Program-made: the position numbers and the translations under genes
DNA from: Gemmatimonadaceae bacterium
Lineage (GTDB): Bacteria; Gemmatimonadota; Gemmatimonadetes; Gemmatimonadales; Gemmatimonadaceae
NCBI GenBank assembly: GCA_036496605.1
Contig: DASXKV010000067.1
Span: 124,001 to 188,000 of the forward strand
DNA length: 64,000 nt
Direction: 5' to 3'
Shown: one piece after another, positions 1-9,184 of the stretch
Position numbering within the stretch: position 1 is the first letter of the stretch
Layout: every line of letters begins with the position of its first letter
The notes under the pieces: generated by a model
Databases searched by the model: none
The model's input: the letters and a program-made list of their open reading frames with translations, nothing else
What the model was told of the DNA's origin: nothing

Positions 1-8
1 GCGCCAGC

Positions 9-1448
9 GTGATTACGCTCGAGCGACAGGTCGACCGCGCGTGCTCGCGGCTTCGCGAACTGCTTCCGGACCGGCAGAACGAGCCGCCGAAATCGGCGCC
101 AAGCCTGAGCGCAGCAATCGACCCGGTCGGTCCCTCATTCGCCGTTCGCATCGCAGTGCCCCTCCGCCGCGCCGAAGTCCTCAACGACAGCTTCGAGGAT
201 CGCCTTATGGCAAAGCTGCTTCGCCCAGGCGAGGCGCAGGAATCCGCGGCCAGTCCTGCAGCGACGGCGCCGAGCGAGCCAGGCGCGGCACCGGTTGCAG
301 TCGGCGCGCCGCCCCCGTCGCCGGCGACCCTGCCCGATCCACCATTCTTTGGTGGACGGATTGCGCTGCTTCCGCGCCAGTGGATCTACCCAGCGATCGC
401 CATCGGCTTGACGCTCGTCGCCTTCGGCGCTGGGTACGCCGTACGGGGTCACTCCACCGCGCGGACTCGGGCCGTGGTTGCCGACAAAACAAGTCCTGGA
501 TCCTCGAAGCTCGTTCGGCGCACCGACACGGTGCGGGTCGTCAAGAGCGATACGATGTTGGTCGCCCGCTTCGTCTTCAGCGAGTCAAATGCCAAGTCGG
601 TCGACCTCGCCGGCGACTTCAATCGGTGGGACCCGAGTGCAACGTCGCTCACACGCATGCCCAATGGCTCGTGGTCCCGCAGCCTGCGTCTCGCGCCCGG
701 CCGCTACGAGTACGCTTTCCTCGTCGACGGAAAGCGGTGGGCGGCCGATCGTTTCGCCCGGTCGTCGCACGATGCGTTCGACATCGAGAGCTCGGTGATC
801 GACCTGACTGCCTCGTCGCCGGTGACGCGCGATGACGCGTCGGCGGCTTCGCGGCTCAAGAAGCTTCTCCCGCGCGTGACCGCCGAGCGCGTGCTCGATA
901 CGATTGCCGTGGCGCGTGCGCATGGCCTGCCGTCAACGGCGTTGGAGAATCGCGCGCTCAAGTACGCCGTGCGTCATGTCGCTCCACACGAGATCGAGGA
1001 CGCGATCGCCGCGGACGCCGACGCGATGACCAAGTCGTCGGTGCTGCTCGCGGCTGCAACGCAACGCGATCCAAGTGGCGCCGAGATCGACGCTGCCGCG
1101 CAGTTGATCGGCGAAGGCGTGGACAGCACCAGTATCGCCGCGCTCGCGAAGGCAGCGGCGCCGCATCGATCGTTGGAGGTTCCACTCCGCGTGAGCGGGG
1201 AGCTTGTCGCGACGAGTATCGGAGCGACGGATGCACTGTCTCGCGTCGCGGCCCGCCTTCGCGATGGCGCGACTGACTCGCAGCTCTCGCATCTCCTCGA
1301 CGATGCGTCGGCGACGCTAGCAGGGAAGGGAAAGAAGCCGCCCGTGGTCGCCAAGTCGTCCACGTCGAACGCGACCGTGCGTCAGGCCGGCTCGCCCGCG
1401 AAGGCGCATCCCGCGACCAAACCGCGGCACAAGACGAACGACAAGTAG
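9..1448 (+). CDS. Membrane protein with CBM48/AMPK-type glycogen-binding domain (5' end may be cut)
   Basis: The 479-residue frame opens at a GTG only 8 bases inside the window, so the true start may lie outside it. Residues 1-75 look like a soluble N-terminal segment, followed by a Pro/Ala linker, one transmembrane helix at about 125-146, and an isoamylase-early-set/CBM48 fold at about 175-260, recognised from GDFNRWD and the later GRYEYAFLVDGKRW stretch. The C-terminal 200 residues are Ala-rich and helical without a recognised domain. This layout (cytoplasmic head, one helix, CBM48 outside) is common beside ECF sigma factors in this phylum, where the head acts as an anti-sigma-like module; no sigma gene is visible here, so that role is inference. 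The CBM48 call is firm; the function is unknown. Confidence 0.75.
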   Translation: MITLERQVDRACSRLRELLPDRQNEPPKSAPSLSAAIDPVGPSFAVRIAVPLRRAEVLNDSFEDRLMAKLLRPGEAQESAASPAATAPSEPGAAPVAVGAPPPSPATLPDPPFFGGRIALLPRQWIYPAIAIGLTLVAFGAGYAVRGHSTARTRAVVADKTSPGSSKLVRRTDTVRVVKSDTMLVARFVFSESNAKSVDLAGDFNRWDPSATSLTRMPNGSWSRSLRLAPGRYEYAFLVDGKRWAADRFARSSHDAFDIESSVIDLTASSPVTRDDASAASRLKKLLPRVTAERVLDTIAVARAHGLPSTALENRALKYAVRHVAPHEIEDAIAADADAMTKSSVLLAAATQRDPSGAEIDAAAQLIGEGVDSTSIAALAKAAAPHRSLEVPLRVSGELVATSIGATDALSRVAARLRDGATDSQLSHLLDDASATLAGKGKKPPVVAKSSTSNATVRQAGSPAKAHPATKPRHKTNDK

Positions 1449-1450
1449 CG

Positions 1451-1480
1451 GCACCTCAGGTGCTGGTGTCGTGACGACAC
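1451..1480. promoter_or_regulatory. Two adjacent perfect palindromes after the CBM48 gene
   Basis: GCACCT-C-AGGTGC (1451-1463) is followed directly by GTGTCGT-G-ACGACAC (1466-1480), each a perfect inverted repeat around one central base. They begin 2 bases after the upstream stop, and a TATAAA box-like hexamer sits at 1496-1501 before the DUF305 gene. They could be an operator or 3'-end hairpins; with no U-run a classical terminator is unlikely. Confidence 0.45.
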
Positions 1481-1621
1481 GACGCGCGCCCGCCGTATAA
1501 ACAATTTCTGTACGTCCGCCACTACTTACCGCGCCGGCGCACGGTGGTAATATCCATCGTTCGTTGGGCGCTGCGGGACGCCGTGGGGCGTTTGGCCGGC
1601 GCCGCCACAAGAATCATTCAT

Positions 1622-2311
1622 ATGACGAAGCCCTCTTCCTTTGTCGGCGCCTGGACGCCGGTGCTTGCCGTCATTGCTCTGGGCGCTGTCGCCGGCACTG
1701 CCGGCGCGCAGGTCTCGGCTCAATCGATGAGTGCGCGGGCGCAAAGCGATCTGGCCGCCATTGCCAAGGCGCGGCAGGACAGCGCGCGCCGACCCTATAC
1801 TGCCGCCGACGTCCACTTCATGTCCGGTATGATCGGTCACCATGCGCAGGCTCTCGTCATGGCCGGCTGGGCGCCGACCCACGGAGCGAGCCAGTCGATT
1901 CGGACGCTCTGTGAGCGAATCATCAACGCGCAGACTGACGAGATCACGCTCATGCAGCAGTGGCTTCGCGACCGTCAGCAGCCTGTTCCCGAGGCGTCGC
2001 CAAAGGGAATGAAGATGGTGATGGACGGCGTCGAGCACGTGATGCGGATGCCGGGCATGCTCACGGACGAGCAGATGCAGCAGCTGGACTCCGCTCGCGG
2101 AAAGGACTTCGACACCTTGTTCCTCACCTTCATGATTCAACATCACAAGGGCGCCGTGCAGATGGTGCATGACCTGTTCGACTCGTATGGCGCAGCGCAG
2201 GACGATCTCGTTTTCAAGTTCGCGTCTGACGTGCAGGTCGATCAGACCACGGAGATCGCGCGAATGCAACGGATGCTCGTTGCCATCAATTTCGGAATCG
2301 CACAGCACTAA
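1622..2311 (+). CDS. Secreted DUF305 protein, copy 1
   Basis: A 229-residue protein with an N-terminal signal sequence (helix ending in AGA-Q at about residue 30) and two His-rich helical motifs, FMSGMIGHHAQALVMAGW and FLTFMIQHHKGAVQMVHDLF, which define DUF305. The frame is open upstream to 1544, but the ATG at 1622 begins the signal peptide and is the better start. DUF305 proteins form ferritin-like helical bundles; the cyanobacterial member CopM binds copper in the periplasm, so a metal-related role is plausible but not shown here. The next gene, an LVIVD lipoprotein, starts 25 bases after the stop, and the same pair recurs on the other strand at 9.8-7.3 kb. Confidence 0.85.
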   Translation: MTKPSSFVGAWTPVLAVIALGAVAGTAGAQVSAQSMSARAQSDLAAIAKARQDSARRPYTAADVHFMSGMIGHHAQALVMAGWAPTHGASQSIRTLCERIINAQTDEITLMQQWLRDRQQPVPEASPKGMKMVMDGVEHVMRMPGMLTDEQMQQLDSARGKDFDTLFLTFMIQHHKGAVQMVHDLFDSYGAAQDDLVFKFASDVQVDQTTEIARMQRMLVAINFGIAQH

Positions 2312-2336
2312 CCACTCTCCCACGCAGAGGTCTCGC

Positions 2337-4316
2337 ATGCGCTTAGCACGTACGACTCACAATTTGCAGACAGGTGTGCTCGCCCTGGCAATTTGTTCGG
2401 CGGGCGCATGTGCCCGCTCGACAGCAACCACCGCGACGAGCATCGGTCCAACGCCGATGGGCAGCATGATGTCCGTGGCTGCCCCGAGCCCCGACCCGCG
2501 CGTCGGCCTCAAGGCGGGTTTGTTCGACGCCGGTCAAGCGACGTGGAACATGCGTCTGATGTCGAACACGCCGCCGTCGGAGCAGTTCAAGAACACGAAC
2601 TCCGATCTCGCGTTCCTCGGCAAGTACGCGATCCAGGGCAACTACAACGGCTACCAGGTCTGGGACATCTCCAATCCGAGTCACCCAACCTTGGCCGTCG
2701 GCAATTACTGCCCCGCGTCGCAGAGCGACGTTTCGGTTTACAAGAACTTGCTCTTCGTTTCCGCCGAGGGTCAGTCGGGCCGTATCGATTGCGGCGGCGA
2801 AGGTGTCAAAGACCCGGTGAGCAAGGCGCGCATGCGTGGTGTTCGCGTGTTCGATATCACCGATATCGCGCATCCGAAGAACGTCGCCGATGTACAGACG
2901 TGCCGCGGTTCGCACACGCACACCTTGCTCGTCGATCCAAAGGATCCCGAGAACGTCTATGTGTACGTGTCGGGCTCGTCGAGTGTGCGCTCGTCTAACG
3001 AGCTGTCTGGCTGTGTGAGCGCCGATCCGGAGAAGGACCCGAATTCGGCGCTCTTCCGCATCGAGGTCATCAAGGTTCCGCTTGCACATCCGGAAGAGGC
3101 GGCGATCGTCAGCTCCCCGCGCATCTTCAACGATCTCGTCGCGCCTCCGCGCCATGGTGAAGCGCAAGCCGACAAGGAGGAGATCGCTGCGGCACGCGCC
3201 AAGGGCGCCTTCGTCGCCGACATCATGGGTGAGCAGATGGTCCTTCCACCGTACTTCACGAAACCGATGCTCGATAGCATCATCGCGAAGCGAGGCGGGG
3301 CCGGCGCGCCGACAGCAGCCGACAGCGCGGCGCTGCGCGCGGAGATTCCAGCAATGGTCGCAAAGATGATTGGCACTCAGGGCCCGCCGCGCGGTCCGAC
3401 GCAGTGCCACGACATCACCGTCTATCCAGCGATCGGCTTCGCGGGTGGCGCCTGCGCTGGCTACGGCTTCCTCCTCGACATTCACGATCCGGCGCACCCG
3501 GTGCGTATCGCCGCCGTATCCGATTCGAACTTCTCGTATTGGCACTCGGCGACGTTCAACAACGATGGCACGAAGCTGCTCTTCTCGGATGAATGGGGCG
3601 GCGGTGGCGGCCCGAAGTGCCGTGCAACGGACCCGAAGGAGTGGGGCGCGGATGCGATCTTCACGATCGTCGGCAACGAGCTGAAGTTCCAGAGCTACTA
3701 CAAGATGTCTGCACCGCAGACGCCGCAGGAAAACTGCGTCGCGCATAACGGGTCGCTCATCCCGATTCCAGGGCGCGACGTCATGGTGCAGTCGTGGTAT
3801 CAGGGCGGCATTTCGGTATTCGACTTCACCGACGCCGCGCATCCGAAGGAGATCGCGTTCTTCGATCGCGGGCCCGTCGATTCGACGCGGATGGCGAGCG
3901 GCGGCACGTGGTCGGCGTACTGGTACAACGGCGTCATCGTGAGCTCGGAGATTTCGCGCGGCCTCGACGTTCTCGAGCTGACGCCGAGCGCTGTCCTCTC
4001 GCAGAACGAGATCGACGCGGCGAAGACGGTCCACATGGATTACATGAATACACAGGGGCAGCCGAAATTCGTCTGGCCGGCGAGCTTCGCGTTGTCGCGT
4101 GCGTACGTCGATCAGCTCGAGCGGTCGGGCGGATTGTCGGCGGCGCGCGTACAGGCCGTTAGGCAGTCGCTCTCATCGGCCGAGTCGAGCAGTGGCTCGT
4201 CGCGCGGTAGTGCGCTTTCGCAGCTCGCCTCACAGATCGACAGCGATGCCGGCAGCTCGAGCGATGCGGCGAAGGTTCGCACGTTGGCCGCGAGTGTGCG
4301 CCAGCTGGCAATGTAG
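2337..4316 (+). CDS. LVIVD-repeat beta-propeller lipoprotein, copy 1
   Basis: A 659-residue protein beginning with a lipoprotein signal ending in SAGAC. The body has LVIVD-type blade segments such as YNGYQVWDISNPSHPTL, GVRVFDITDIAHPKNV and GGISVFDFTDAAHPKEI, the pattern of a secreted propeller. The frame extends upstream to 2169, but the ATG at 2337 is preceded by an AGAGG ribosome site and starts the signal peptide. It follows DUF305 copy 1 by 25 bases, so the two are probably co-transcribed. Its paralogue at 7289-9157 is highly similar; this copy carries a central insert (about residues 270-340) ending before GPPRGPTQCHD that differs from the paralogue. Substrate unknown. Confidence 0.85.
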   Translation: MRLARTTHNLQTGVLALAICSAGACARSTATTATSIGPTPMGSMMSVAAPSPDPRVGLKAGLFDAGQATWNMRLMSNTPPSEQFKNTNSDLAFLGKYAIQGNYNGYQVWDISNPSHPTLAVGNYCPASQSDVSVYKNLLFVSAEGQSGRIDCGGEGVKDPVSKARMRGVRVFDITDIAHPKNVADVQTCRGSHTHTLLVDPKDPENVYVYVSGSSSVRSSNELSGCVSADPEKDPNSALFRIEVIKVPLAHPEEAAIVSSPRIFNDLVAPPRHGEAQADKEEIAAARAKGAFVADIMGEQMVLPPYFTKPMLDSIIAKRGGAGAPTAADSAALRAEIPAMVAKMIGTQGPPRGPTQCHDITVYPAIGFAGGACAGYGFLLDIHDPAHPVRIAAVSDSNFSYWHSATFNNDGTKLLFSDEWGGGGGPKCRATDPKEWGADAIFTIVGNELKFQSYYKMSAPQTPQENCVAHNGSLIPIPGRDVMVQSWYQGGISVFDFTDAAHPKEIAFFDRGPVDSTRMASGGTWSAYWYNGVIVSSEISRGLDVLELTPSAVLSQNEIDAAKTVHMDYMNTQGQPKFVWPASFALSRAYVDQLERSGGLSAARVQAVRQSLSSAESSSGSSRGSALSQLASQIDSDAGSSSDAAKVRTLAASVRQLAM

Positions 4317-4333
4317 TTCTCACGGTCATCCTG

Positions 4334-4384
4334 AACGACGTGACGGATCTGCTTTCAATACACGAAGGCAGATCCTTCGTCGTT
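4334..4384. repeat. TCATCCTG-class intergenic hairpin
   Basis: Eighteen bases after the LVIVD stop, AACGACG (4334-4340) plus GGATCTGC (4345-4352) pair with GCAGATCC (4368-4375) plus CGTCGTT (4378-4384) around a 15-base loop. It begins with TCATCCTGA (4327-4335), a word also seen at 7216 and 34385. It may work as a 3'-end stabiliser or terminator; no long U-run follows. Confidence 0.6.
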
Positions 4385-4488
4385 TCTAGGACGCCGATCT
4401 CGATAGTCGGCATGTCTGACCGTGGGCGCTCTGTCCGTCCGCGATAGACGGCCGTCAGTGGCCGGCGTCAACAGGTTCGGGCGATACC

Positions 4489-4522
4489 TTGACATTCGAC
4501 AACACGAGACTGTATTGTCGAA
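4489..4522 (+). promoter_or_regulatory. Sigma70-like promoter overlapped by an inverted-repeat operator
   Basis: TTGACA (4489-4494), 16 bases, then TGTATT (4511-4516) resembles a -35/-10 pair. A perfect inverted repeat, TTCGACAA (4495-4502) and TTGTCGAA (4515-4522) with 12 bases between, sits across the spacer and the -10, where a repressor would block polymerase. It lies 57 bases before the ADOP permease. Such permeases are often paired with PadR-type repressors; none is encoded next to it in this window, so a regulator acting from elsewhere is assumed. Confidence 0.55.
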
Positions 4523-4578
4523 CGACATAGCATCGCGCCTGCGATGCAGGCTCAGCGCCGTTAGCCACGAGGACGAAG

Positions 4579-7203
4579 ATGCTGTCGATTCGCCGCGTCG
4601 CCCGCAGACTGATACAGTGGGCGCACCGAGATCGTGTCGAAGCCGCGATGGACGTGGAGATCCGCGATCACCTCGATCGCGAGATCGCGGAACACATGGC
4701 CCACGGAGTGCCGCGTGAAGAGGCGACGCGGCTCGCGCGGCGCGATTTCGGTGGAGTAGAGCGACATAAGGAGGCGGCGCGCGACGTCCTCGGCGTGCGG
4801 ATCCTGGATGATGCGGGTCGCGACTTCCAATACGCCCTCCGCCTGCTGCGACGCAATCCAGGATTCACCCTCGGCGTCGTCCTCACCTTTGCCTTGGGTA
4901 TCGGATGCACGTCGGCCATCTTCACGCTCGTCGACGGCATTCTCCTCCGTCCGCTACCATACCAGCGTCCTAACGAGCTCGTCGCGCTCTGGGAGCGCAA
5001 CGTGCCAAGAGCGCTCGACCGGAACGTCGTCTCGGTTTCGCTGTTCGAGGCGTGGCGCGAACACGCGCACTCCTTTGCGGGCATCGCGGCGATGACCCCG
5101 GCGCCGCGCACCCTCCAGGGAACACCGGCGGAGCGCATCTCCGCCGCGCAGGTGTCGCCGTCGTACTTCCAGATTCTTGGTGTGCGCCCCGCCCTCGGAC
5201 GGGACTTCACAAACGCTGATGAACTCGACGAGGGCGCCGCGGTCACGATTCTCAGCGACGCTTTCTGGCGCACCCGATTCGGCGGCGACCCGTCGGTGAT
5301 CGGCCGATCGATCGTGATGGATGGCACCTCGTACAGAATCGTTGGTGTCATGCCGCAAGAGTTCGAGCCGCCGCGGTTCGGCTGGATGACCGAGCATCCG
5401 CTCTGGATCCCCTTCGCCCCGACCGCCGGCAACCGCAATTGGGGTCGCTTTCTGCACGTCATCGGCCGCCTTCGCCCGAACGCTTCCCTCGATCAGGCGC
5501 GGGCCGAACTCGCGGCCTTGAGCGAGCGTCGATCGCGGGAAGAAAAGGGAGACACCGGATGGTCGGCGACGATTGTGCCGTTAGGCGAACAGATCACGGG
5601 CGACGTGCGCCGGCCGCTGCTGACGTTGTTTGGCGCCGTCGGCTTTCTGCTCGCGATGGCGATCGTGAACGTCGTCAGCCTCGTGACGACGTTCACGCGC
5701 CGTCGGCAGCACGAGCTGGCACTGCGGCGCGCGATCGGTGCGACGCGAGCGCGCCTGCTCCGCCAACAGCTCGCGTTAGGTGGATCGCTTGGTATCGCGG
5801 CAACGATCGTTGGCCTGGGCGTCGCGTTCGCGGCGGCGCGTGGCCTCGTGGCCATGATGCCGCCCGATGTACCGCGCGTGGCGGATGCGCGCATCGACAG
5901 CGGTGTGCTCGCCTTCACGATCGTCGTTGCGAGCCTAACGACGATCGTGATCGGTGTCGTGTCGGCGGCACTCGGTATGCCGCGGCAAGCGGACTCACTC
6001 GACCTGGCAACGACGCGGGTCACGACGCGATTGCGTGGGGCACGCCTCATCACCGCCGAGATTGCGATCGGACTCGTGCTGAGCGTCCTCGCGACGCTCA
6101 TGATTCGAAGTTTCGTGAATCTCGACTCGGTGGATCTCGGTTTCCAGCCGGAGCACGTCGCCGTGGGGCGCGTGCCGCTGCCATCCGCCAAGTATCGAAC
6201 CGAGGCGCAATGGCGACAATTCTTCGATCTGCTGCGATCGCGGACCGAGGCAATCCCGGGTGTGACGTCGGTCAGCATCGCGACCACGAGCCCGTTCGCC
6301 TGCTGCGTGCCATCCACCAACGTCGGAGACGCGTCGCGCGTGAACGATCAGCGAGCCCCCGCACCCGTAACCGACGTTCGGTTCGTGGATGGGGCGTACT
6401 TCCCGACACTCCGCATTCGACTTCTCGAAGGCAGTGTATTTCCACCGAACGAGCCAGCCGACGGCGCACCGCGCGTGATCGTCTCTCAGTCGCTCGCGCG
6501 CACATTGTGGGGGCACGATGACCCGATCGGTCGGAAGCTGTCGATGAGCCTCTTTGGCACGACTACAGCCGAAGTGATTGGGGTCGTGGCGGACGTTCAT
6601 CGGGGCGATGCGCGCACGCCGCCGCGTGCCGCCGCATATCTGGCGGCGAATCGCTATCCGAACAGTGAACGCGACGTGATCGTCCGAGGGACCGGTGACG
6701 CGAATGCCATCGTCTCGGCGCTTCGCGATGTACTGCGCTCGATCGACGCGACGGTTCCGCTCTACAGAGCGACGAGCCTGGAGACCACGGTGAGCGAGAC
6801 GTTGGGCGAAGATCGGCTCGTGACGACGCTGCTCAGCGCCTTTGCGCTACTTGCGCTCGCATTGGCCGCGGTGGGCGTGCATGGTGTTCTCTCGGCCGAC
6901 GTGACACGCCGGCGCAAAGAGATCGGAATCCGGCTCGCGTTAGGCGCCGGCAAGCGCTCGGTCTACGCGTTCGTGATGCGCCAGGCAATTCCGGCCGCGC
7001 TTCGTGGAATTCTCATCGGCGTCGGGGTTGCGTTGCTCGCCTCGCGCGCGATGTCGGCGCTCGTGTTCGGCATCGGCACGTCGGATCCGTTGTCCTTCGG
7101 GATCGTCGTTGGGGTTCTGGCGATCGTCGCCATCGGGGCGACGTGGCTCCCGGCGTTCTTTGCGTCGCGCGTCTCGCCGCTCGAGGCGATTAGAGGAGAG
7201 TGA
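4579..7203 (+). CDS. ADOP-family ABC transporter permease (FtsX/MacB type)
   Basis: An 874-residue inner-membrane protein with the acidobacterial-duplicated-orphan-permease layout: a cytoplasmic N-terminal helical region (1-80), first transmembrane helix near 95-115, a MacB-like periplasmic domain, three FtsX-type helices at about 350-460, then a repeat of helix, periplasmic domain and helices ending in ASRVSPLEAIRGE. These proteins carry both FtsX units in one chain and usually lack an adjacent ATPase gene, as here. The ATG at 4579 has a GAGGA ribosome site. The upstream promoter/operator suggests regulation independent of the flanking DUF305-LVIVD operons. The transported substrate is unknown; export of peptides or toxic compounds is a family-level guess. 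Confidence 0.88.
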   Translation: MLSIRRVARRLIQWAHRDRVEAAMDVEIRDHLDREIAEHMAHGVPREEATRLARRDFGGVERHKEAARDVLGVRILDDAGRDFQYALRLLRRNPGFTLGVVLTFALGIGCTSAIFTLVDGILLRPLPYQRPNELVALWERNVPRALDRNVVSVSLFEAWREHAHSFAGIAAMTPAPRTLQGTPAERISAAQVSPSYFQILGVRPALGRDFTNADELDEGAAVTILSDAFWRTRFGGDPSVIGRSIVMDGTSYRIVGVMPQEFEPPRFGWMTEHPLWIPFAPTAGNRNWGRFLHVIGRLRPNASLDQARAELAALSERRSREEKGDTGWSATIVPLGEQITGDVRRPLLTLFGAVGFLLAMAIVNVVSLVTTFTRRRQHELALRRAIGATRARLLRQQLALGGSLGIAATIVGLGVAFAAARGLVAMMPPDVPRVADARIDSGVLAFTIVVASLTTIVIGVVSAALGMPRQADSLDLATTRVTTRLRGARLITAEIAIGLVLSVLATLMIRSFVNLDSVDLGFQPEHVAVGRVPLPSAKYRTEAQWRQFFDLLRSRTEAIPGVTSVSIATTSPFACCVPSTNVGDASRVNDQRAPAPVTDVRFVDGAYFPTLRIRLLEGSVFPPNEPADGAPRVIVSQSLARTLWGHDDPIGRKLSMSLFGTTTAEVIGVVADVHRGDARTPPRAAAYLAANRYPNSERDVIVRGTGDANAIVSALRDVLRSIDATVPLYRATSLETTVSETLGEDRLVTTLLSAFALLALALAAVGVHGVLSADVTRRRKEIGIRLALGAGKRSVYAFVMRQAIPAALRGILIGVGVALLASRAMSALVFGIGTSDPLSFGIVVGVLAIVAIGATWLPAFFASRVSPLEAIRGE

Positions 7204-7215
7204 CCAACTCATTTG

Positions 7216-7272
7216 TCATCCTGTGTGAAGCGACCCCCTCCTGCCCGCGAAGGATGACAGGACGGGGTCGCT
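7216..7272. repeat. TCATCCTG-class element with interleaved arms between convergent genes
   Basis: In the 85-base gap between the converging permease and LVIVD genes, TCATCCT (7216-7222) pairs with AGGATGA (7251-7257) and AGCGACCCC (7229-7237) with GGGGTCGCT (7264-7272). The order a-b-a'-b' allows either of two hairpins or a pseudoknot, not both as nested stems. It could end transcription in both directions. Confidence 0.55.
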
Positions 7273-7288
7273 GCGCTCGGGACGAGCT

Positions 7289-9157
7289 TCAGTTGCTGGC
7301 GAGCTTAGTCACCACTTCGCCAAGCTTCGTCTCGCGTTGTTGATCGACGCCATTCGCCGCGCCCGTCGGGAGCTGCGAGGCGAGTTGCGTCAGAATCGTT
7401 CGCCGCTCATTACCACTCGACGACTCCGCGCGGCTCAATTCAGCGTTGATGCGCGTCGCCTGATCGAGCGAGACCGTCCGGCTCCGTGATAACTGATCGA
7501 CGTACGCGCGTGCCACGGCGAAGTTCGCCGGCCAGGTGATCATCGGCTGATCCTGCACGTTCAGATAGTCGAAGTGCACCGACCTCGCCGCGTCGATCTC
7601 GTTCTTCGAGAGCAGTCCGCTCGGCTGGAGCTCGAACAAGTCGAGGCCGCGCGAGATCTCCGAGCCAACGATGTAGCCGTTGTACCAGTACGCCGACCAA
7701 TACCCACCGTCGACGAGCTTCGTCGCGTCCATCGGGCCACGATCGAAATAGGCGATCTCGGTGGGGTGGGACGGATCCGTCCAGTCGAAGACGCTGATCC
7801 CGCCCTGATACCACGCTTGCACCATTACATCGCGGCCCGGAATCGGGATGAGCGAGCCGTTATGCGCGACGCAATTCTCCTCCGGGGTCTGCGGCGCGGA
7901 CATCTTGTAATAACTCTTGAATGTCATCTGGTCGCCGTTGATCGTGAAGATCGCATCGGCGCCCCACTCGTGCTTGTCCGTCACGCGGCAGCGGGGCTGC
8001 GAGCCGCCGCCCCATTCGTCGGAGAAGAGCACCTTCGAGCCGTCGTTGCTGAAGGTGGCCGAGTGCCAGAAGGAGAAGTTGGAATCGGCCACGGCGCCAA
8101 TGCGGCGCGGATGCGCGACGTCATGAATGTCGAGCAAGAGTCCGTAGCCGGCGCACGCGCCACCCGCGAGTCCGATCGCCGGGTAAACCGTGATGTCGTG
8201 GCACTGCGTCGGTCCGCGCTGAGCGAGTGCGGGGTTGAACGGGCGACCACCGCGACCGGCCGCGGCATTCGGGTTGTTCCTCGCGGCCGCGGCGCGTGCG
8301 GAATCGCGCGCGGCGATGTCAGCGGGCATCTCGGCGTGCTTCGCGGGCGCGGCGAGATTATCGAAGATGCGCGGAGAGCTCACGATGTGCGCCTGTTCCG
8401 GGTGAGCGAGCGGCACCTGAATCACCTCGATGCGGAACAGCGCGCTGTTCGTATCCGCCTCGGGGAGCGCGCCGGAGCAGCCGGCGAGCTCGCTCGGTGA
8501 GCGTACCCCAGCCGAACCCGAGACGTAGATGTAGACGTTCTCGGCGTCCCGCGGATCGGTGACGACCGTGTGCGTGTGGGAACCGCGGCAGGTCTGCACG
8601 GTCGCGACGTATTTCGGATGCTTCGGATCAGCCATATCGATCACGCGAATGCCGCGCGCCCGCTCGCTGCTCACCGTGTCCGGAATGCCCTGCATCCCGC
8701 AGTCGACGCGTCCGTTCGTCGCCTCGGCGGAGACGAAGAGCAGGTTCCGGTACGCAGAGACGTCGCTCTGCGAACCAGGGCAGACGTACGCTGTCTCGAG
8801 TGTGGGGTGCGCGGGATTCGAGATGTCCCACATCTGCCAGCCGCTGTAGTTCCCCTGGAAGACGTAATGGCCCATGAATGCGAGGTCGGAATTGACCAGA
8901 CGCCGATCACCGGGCGTGCTCTCGTTGATGAAGTCCTTGGACGGCCGAGTCATCGAGACCGCGCGGAGGTTCCAGATCGCCTGGCCCGCGTCGAACCAGC
9001 CCGCCCTGAGACCGATGCGCGAATCAGGCGAGGGTGGGGTCGGAGACATGTCCGGTGCGCCGGAGAGCGAGACACCATTCATGGAGGAAGACCGGGCGCA
9101 CGCGCTGACGGCGAGGAGGACCAACGCGACGGAGGTGAGCAGCTTATTCGATGTCAT
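7289..9157 (-). CDS. LVIVD-repeat beta-propeller lipoprotein, copy 2
   Basis: A 622-residue paralogue of the protein at 2337-4316, with a lipoprotein signal ending in AVSAC and matching blade motifs (YSGWQMWDISNPAHPTL, GGISVFDWTDPSHPTEI). Large blocks are near-identical to copy 1, for instance the segment around GPTQCHDITVYPAIG, while the central insert is shorter and Ala/Asn/Gly-rich. It lies 27 bases downstream of DUF305 copy 2, repeating the gene order of the first operon. Secreted and membrane-anchored; function unknown. Similarity to copy 1 suggests a local inverted duplication followed by divergence. Confidence 0.85.
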   Translation of the reverse strand: MTSNKLLTSVALVLLAVSACARSSSMNGVSLSGAPDMSPTPPSPDSRIGLRAGWFDAGQAIWNLRAVSMTRPSKDFINESTPGDRRLVNSDLAFMGHYVFQGNYSGWQMWDISNPAHPTLETAYVCPGSQSDVSAYRNLLFVSAEATNGRVDCGMQGIPDTVSSERARGIRVIDMADPKHPKYVATVQTCRGSHTHTVVTDPRDAENVYIYVSGSAGVRSPSELAGCSGALPEADTNSALFRIEVIQVPLAHPEQAHIVSSPRIFDNLAAPAKHAEMPADIAARDSARAAAARNNPNAAAGRGGRPFNPALAQRGPTQCHDITVYPAIGLAGGACAGYGLLLDIHDVAHPRRIGAVADSNFSFWHSATFSNDGSKVLFSDEWGGGSQPRCRVTDKHEWGADAIFTINGDQMTFKSYYKMSAPQTPEENCVAHNGSLIPIPGRDVMVQAWYQGGISVFDWTDPSHPTEIAYFDRGPMDATKLVDGGYWSAYWYNGYIVGSEISRGLDLFELQPSGLLSKNEIDAARSVHFDYLNVQDQPMITWPANFAVARAYVDQLSRSRTVSLDQATRINAELSRAESSSGNERRTILTQLASQLPTGAANGVDQQRETKLGEVVTKLASN

Positions 9158-9184
9158 TGTCGACCTGGGAAGAATCGTAAGGCG

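Noticed and set aside
2343-4034. 563-residue minus-strand frame opposite the LVIVD gene
   Set aside because: Arg/His-rich antisense shadow caused by GC-rich codon use; the plus frame has a lipoprotein signal and repeats.
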